Below are positions 6,201-8,683 of a stretch of 8,683 nt of DNA, in pieces; within the stretch, counting starts at the first letter, position 1; each line of letters begins with the position of its first letter. The DNA comes from Planctomycetaceae bacterium (GTDB lineage: Bacteria > Planctomycetota > Planctomycetia > Pirellulales > UBA1268). Location: the NCBI GenBank assembly GCA_002862165.1, contig PKCL01000292.1, forward strand, positions 1-8,683, written 5' to 3'. The translations under genes and the position numbers were made by a program. The notes beneath the pieces are model-generated. The model was not told the DNA's origin. It made no database searches and saw only the letters and a list, made by a program, of their open reading frames with translations.

Positions 6201-8683
6201 AGGTAGTGCTCCCTAAGGATGTACGGCTTATTGGAGTCCCGTTCGGATATCAAGAAATACACCAACAGCAGATAGATTGGATTGAAAAACTTTTTGGTAT
6301 TTCCCGACGTGATTCTTCATTTGTGATTACGAATCCGAGAGCTTTGCGTTCTGGGTTTGATTCACGAAGGTTTGTGCCGACTAGTGGACGGTATGATTCA
6401 GAACCTTTCATTTTTATCGATCGCTGGCTCTTGGCTCTGGTAGCTATTGGGTTTGCCACTCTAACTGCGGTGTTGTCTCTATTTATTTTTTGGAAATATA
6501 CGTGGCTGCTTATTGCTGGCGTGGTGGTTGCTTCGGTGGCCGCTTTATGGGTTCCTCAACCATTTGATTTGGTCGCTCGTGCGAATCTATGGGGAATGCT
6601 CGCCGCTGCCGGATTTCGTATCTGGTTGTACGGTTATGCGACGAAGAAAATGTCATTCGTAGTTCTTTTGTTGTCAGCTTTTTCCGCCTGTTGCTGCGGA
6701 AATTCAGCTTGTTGCTACGCAGATGAGGTTCCTGTGCAGGTGTTTTTCACACCGATTGAAGGTGAGACAACCGCACTCGTACCGGAGCCGCTCTACAAAG
6801 TGCTCGCTGGGGCGGGTGGTAAAGTTCAGCAGTCTCAATTGCGTATTTTGAATTCAAGAATTGATTTGCCAATGACTCCTGAAGTTGCGGTGCAGGGTGA
6901 CAGAGAAGTGTGGTATCTGAAAATCTTGGTCGAAACTGATTCAGCAGGATCGCTTCTGCTTGACCAGTCTCCGGTAGAGGGTCGGTTTGCAAATGAGCAA
7001 TTTCTTCTGGACGGAGGAACCCTCAGTGTGTCAATGCCGTCTGATCGTAGTCAAGCGATTGTTTCACTTCCCGCAGGAGGAAGACACAGCCTTGTTGTCC
7101 CGATCGAACCTGTGATAACGCGCAAGGGGGACGTAAGTTTCTCTGAGATCTGCTTGCCGAATTCTCCACAGACAGTCGTTGCCATATCCCCATCGACAGG
7201 CATGAGCAGCTTTCGGAATAGGAGCCAAGAAATTCAGTGCGAATGGTCAGCAGGAGGGAGAGCGTTTCAGCCAGCACAAAAGATTACTTCCGTCGATGTA
7301 TCACAACAGATGTTTCAGTTTCCCGCGGCAGAACGCTTACGTGTCATCCGCGCCGTGGATGCAAAATCAAGACTTACGTCACTCGTTCGTGAGTCGGAAA
7401 GTACGAACCGGATTACATGGACGCCAACTGATGTTTTTTTGGTTGCAGAGTTTACGATTGATAGTGGAAGTTCAATTCTGCCATCATTCTGGATTCAAGC
7501 GGACCCTCGTCTTCGTTTTGAAAAGAATACAGAGGATGGAAATGAGTCTCATGCTATGGCTGATTTTCATGTGCATTCATTGGGTGATGGTGTGTACAAG
7601 GTTGATCAAAGCGTACCAATTGCCAGGGAGACGACATGCAAGTTCATATTCCGCTTGCCGTCAACCAACCTTGCAGGAAAATTCGAACTACCGTACGCGT
7701 GGCTACGTGGAAGTGAGCGAGATGCGCGAGAAACGGTGCTTGTGCCCCCCGAGGGAACTTCTGTTGACGTGCTGTTTCCAGGGGCAGTAGCTCCGCCGCA
7801 AATCAATGAACTTGAAAGTGGGGGCTTACAGTGGTTTTCCGAATGCGTTGGAGTTGGTAATAGTTTTTCTCCTGTACGCCAGGCTAAAGATAACCCCATG
7901 AATAAGTTGGTCTCCATGGACTCGCTTTTTGAATTACAGAGACAAGCAACATTTGTGAAACTGGTCCGAGATGCTCTTTCACTGCGGGGTACACAGCAAA
8001 TCGAAATCATCGAAAATGCGGAGAAAAACCACGTTGTTTTCGAAGCGATGATTGATGCCAGCGGAACTGCGTGGGTTAAGGATCGTGTCTATATCCCAGA
8101 GGGTTATCAGCTTGAGTCCTGCAAGGTATTTGAGAAAAAAAATGAAAGTATTATCGCCGAAAGTGAAGCACCAATCGATATTGCTATCAAGAAGGAAGGG
8201 CGGAATGTCTATGCGATTATTCTTCAACGTCCTCGTACGGGGATTTTTCTTTTAAGAGTTGAAGCAGCTAGTGAATCACCTCTTCCAAGGAGGGGAGGCT
8301 TGCCTTTAGTGCGTTCCTCATCGGCTCATGAATTTCCCTATGCCGTCATTTGGAGAGGAGTTGTACAGCGAAAGAATATTCAGGTTTGTTCGGATCGAGG
8401 AATACTTGGAACAGGTGCGGTGCAGGAGACTAGTGCGGTGCAGGAGACTAGTGCGGTGCAGGAGACTAGTGCGGTGCAGGAGACTAGTGCGGTGCAGGAG
8501 ACTGAGGTTAACGACACTGGGGTTTTACTTGACTTGCGGGCGGTTGAGGAGGATAGCAACAATGTGTGGCGTGTTGAGTTACCGTCTAATGAGACCCAGT
8601 GGTTGTATCGCAGTGCGGTGGACGCAAAGCCTAGTGTAGTAAAGTCACGTCAGTCGACAGACACGAAAGACACTCCCGAATCG
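3185..8683 (+). CDS. Gene B: giant two-module exported membrane protein of unknown function, 3'-partial
   Basis: I read every codon from 3179 to the right edge and found no stop, giving at least 1833 codons from the ATG at 3185. The ATG at 3179 is the alternative start. Residues are counted from 3185. A signal peptide (1 to about 37) leads to a long beta-rich region. It includes an FLFPRIP block (235-241) followed by an LVLDLP strand, a WRYLIGPRKLL block (282-292), a polar Gly/Ser/Asn/Glu linker (763-786) and a SVTVSLPEG block (928-936). Three hydrophobic helices occupy 1081-1103, 1106-1123 and 1135-1151. After KKM (1154-1156) comes a second signal-like segment with five cysteines, then a further exported-looking module from about 1180 that starts with VPEPLYKVL-type sequence. 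A repeat of AVQETS units lies at 1745-1773. The blocks recall planctomycete hypothetical families, with no enzyme motif. The gene probably forms an operon with gene A. It looks like a fusion of a gene A paralog with a second secreted protein. Confidence 0.92.
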   Translation, partial: MWRRHHLSSLLSQIFLVASATFFCLSGTEKSTLLFGADPDESVEVVDENVGLVSQSGPLSFSRVYVPSGRLSDIIRDENRYIPMAAEDFENAVQQRSQFGNSLTADLPKPVVEHVLYEMKIDDSGALVGDISIWFQSRWKRVEVSPGMANFEDIFWRNETGQRIDWLQASAGIDSKTDPSLQEDVAIDFVGKPNGSIELGVPGTGRLFAKIRVTPTRSDRPLMQGASTHDGQSSFLFPRIPALATTLVLDLPGNVIPLIAGNEPTTIRDVRGESGSGESARWRYLIGPRKLLNLTLSNRMVSRCSCWSTISIGERNAEIETVILPETVWLKRSLRLVVGKQTTVLGAQSQVINASRVVRKQVDVQEDPGGIVNLVLPASLIGTSTKISIRGIITGVHQNDKRLLLPGLVLNQEQWVSGGFIIDVEKNLQISGVEIEKCIAIAPEESREWPTGVNIKSQTAYHAESPRDDVGFVFEQQESDGSCNVTVAKRRPEFDVARVTTIDVSSASLIGRAACDIRVRRGNLHRITGRIGKQWFIDSVEPLVSEKVTFQPSKGARGIASSDPQSDVSNVLGETYDWKVVRSKERDQFVLELPRAVQGGENLRLRITGHRRGVVAGARIRSLDADMIQFSSEASEQVWMDLRTSPETTLVQVGDTKDELLFDPRVMPLTESGVWRQRVAVGRLAAPKEFRFLRSRPPLEVIAQSQFTVRGNRVSETYSFLCQSIQGELDAVTVHFSEPVGNLDWSVLTDGQTTAIARRLNLNESTGGQENGSGEKGSPQRSVKESWLVELNPPVTGSTTLRATGERDFIERTAIPLAWVASAVSPKGRISIQSAHESRPSVINHGLVQIPPAAGQLNLPIQTIMELRYDDAVLEVPSTSVEILPSPYSVQSVARAWVWKESANIRCYTSGKAEYETTFFIENDGRQSVTVSLPEGHQLTGLEVQGESIPLRSSNVTECPVYLPSGRQKVAVAVQTTVAANYSRGLWELSSTVPAIDAPTLTRELQVVLPKDVRLIGVPFGYQEIHQQQIDWIEKLFGISRRDSSFVITNPRALRSGFDSRRFVPTSGRYDSEPFIFIDRWLLALVAIGFATLTAVLSLFIFWKYTWLLIAGVVVASVAALWVPQPFDLVARANLWGMLAAAGFRIWLYGYATKKMSFVVLLLSAFSACCCGNSACCYADEVPVQVFFTPIEGETTALVPEPLYKVLAGAGGKVQQSQLRILNSRIDLPMTPEVAVQGDREVWYLKILVETDSAGSLLLDQSPVEGRFANEQFLLDGGTLSVSMPSDRSQAIVSLPAGGRHSLVVPIEPVITRKGDVSFSEICLPNSPQTVVAISPSTGMSSFRNRSQEIQCEWSAGGRAFQPAQKITSVDVSQQMFQFPAAERLRVIRAVDAKSRLTSLVRESESTNRITWTPTDVFLVAEFTIDSGSSILPSFWIQADPRLRFEKNTEDGNESHAMADFHVHSLGDGVYKVDQSVPIARETTCKFIFRLPSTNLAGKFELPYAWLRGSERDARETVLVPPEGTSVDVLFPGAVAPPQINELESGGLQWFSECVGVGNSFSPVRQAKDNPMNKLVSMDSLFELQRQATFVKLVRDALSLRGTQQIEIIENAEKNHVVFEAMIDASGTAWVKDRVYIPEGYQLESCKVFEKKNESIIAESEAPIDIAIKKEGRNVYAIILQRPRTGIFLLRVEAASESPLPRRGGLPLVRSSSAHEFPYAVIWRGVVQRKNIQVCSDRGILGTGAVQETSAVQETSAVQETSAVQETSAVQETEVNDTGVLLDLRAVEEDSNNVWRVELPSNETQWLYRSAVDAKPSVVKSRQSTDTKDTPES
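6425..6640 (+). other. Central three-helix membrane cluster of gene B
   Basis: Residues 1081-1152 of gene B form three hydrophobic segments. The cluster starts with R-W-L-L-A-L-V, matching R-W-L-L-I-L-V in gene A. A V-P follows the second helix in both proteins, and the third is aromatic at its end (W-L-Y-G in B, W-W-R in A). This looks like the original C-terminal anchor of an ancestral protein, now internal. Confidence 0.8.
6644..6721 (+). other. Internal signal-peptide-like segment with cysteine cluster in gene B
   Basis: Two lysines and a Met (ATG at 6650, residue 1156) precede a hydrophobic core (FVVLLLSAFSA). Then come five cysteines within nine residues (1169-1177) and Y-A before D-E-V-P, which reads as a signal peptidase I site. 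It has all the parts of a separate protein's export signal but lies in frame inside gene B. It may act as a fourth transmembrane segment, an internal cleavage site or both. No Shine-Dalgarno precedes the ATG, so a separate start there is not supported. Confidence 0.65.
8417..8503 (+). repeat. 18-bp in-frame tandem repeat, 4 full copies plus a 15-bp fifth copy
   Basis: The unit GCGGTGCAGGAGACTAGT is repeated at 8417, 8435, 8453 and 8471. A fifth copy at 8489-8503 lacks the last codon. All copies are identical at DNA level. In gene B the unit reads A-V-Q-E-T-S (residues 1745-1773). The length is a multiple of three, so gain or loss of units keeps the frame. Identity of the copies points to recent expansion by slippage. 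It probably forms a flexible, Thr/Ser-rich linker. Confidence 0.95.

Noticed and set aside
6650..6652. ATG at 6650 as the start of a separate third gene
   Set aside because: There is no stop between it and the upstream module and no Shine-Dalgarno before it. I keep it as an internal segment of gene B and report it as a possible fusion joint.
6681..6702. Hairpin TTTCCGC / GCGGAAA with an 8-nt loop as a terminator or regulatory element
   Set aside because: The stem has only seven pairs, there is no T-run after it, and it lies within coding sequence. A chance match is likely.
7296..7790. Second + strand open frame of 164 codons inside gene B
   Set aside because: Its product is rich in Cys, Arg and His without pattern and it overlaps the intact gene B frame.
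7606..8010. Antisense open frame of 134 codons opposite gene B
   Set aside because: It is a shadow frame with no domain features and no ribosome binding site that I can see.
8417..8503. CRISPR-like array
   Set aside because: The units are contiguous with no spacers and lie in frame within a gene.
8328..8639. Alternative frames through the 18-bp repeat on both strands (repeating RCRRLV and VSCTAL)
   Set aside because: Any frame stays open across a short repeat whose unit is a multiple of three; only the gene B frame connects to a long protein on both sides.

Overview
The window is almost entirely coding on the + strand. It holds parts of two very large, adjacent, co-directional genes, and both run off the window. 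The proteins are long, beta-rich and have no enzymatic motif I can recognise. Each combines a large predicted extracytoplasmic region with a cluster of transmembrane helices. The very long genes and recurring short blocks (for example VEPEY, PGWEIEEVGP, a W-T-V-E-W strand, and an FPRIP...LVLDLP / WRYLIGPRKLL pair) match my memory of conserved hypothetical exported proteins of Planctomycetota, perhaps Pirellulaceae-like. GC looks a little under 50% from spot checks of a few lines. The phylum is inferred; there is no rRNA or marker gene here to prove it.

Layout. (1) 1-3176: the 3' part of gene A. The frame is open to the left edge and no signal peptide follows the first Met, so its true start lies upstream. 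About 925 visible residues are extracytoplasmic, followed by three hydrophobic helices and a short basic tail. (2) 3174-3185: the gene junction, with 2-8 nt between the gene A stop and the gene B start. A GAGG overlapping the gene A stop serves gene B, so the genes are almost certainly one operon and probably translationally coupled. (3) 3185-8683: gene B, a single uninterrupted frame of at least 1833 codons that leaves the right edge without a stop. It begins with a signal peptide and about 1040 extracytoplasmic residues. Three helices resembling those of gene A follow, and then a second signal-peptide-like segment with a tight cysteine cluster. Another 650 or more extracytoplasmic residues come next, including a nearly perfect 18-bp tandem repeat (AVQETS units) near the right edge.

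How they fit together. The last ~170 residues before the basic tail of gene A, including its helix cluster, resemble the matching part of gene B, so the two look like diverged tandem paralogs. Gene B then looks like a paralog of gene A fused in frame to a second exported protein that kept its own export signal. An even number of hydrophobic segments would place both large domains of gene B outside the cytoplasmic membrane. The function is unknown; an envelope-anchored structural, adhesive or sensory role is possible, but nothing in the sequence decides it. I found no RNA gene, insertion sequence, CRISPR array, terminator or promoter.
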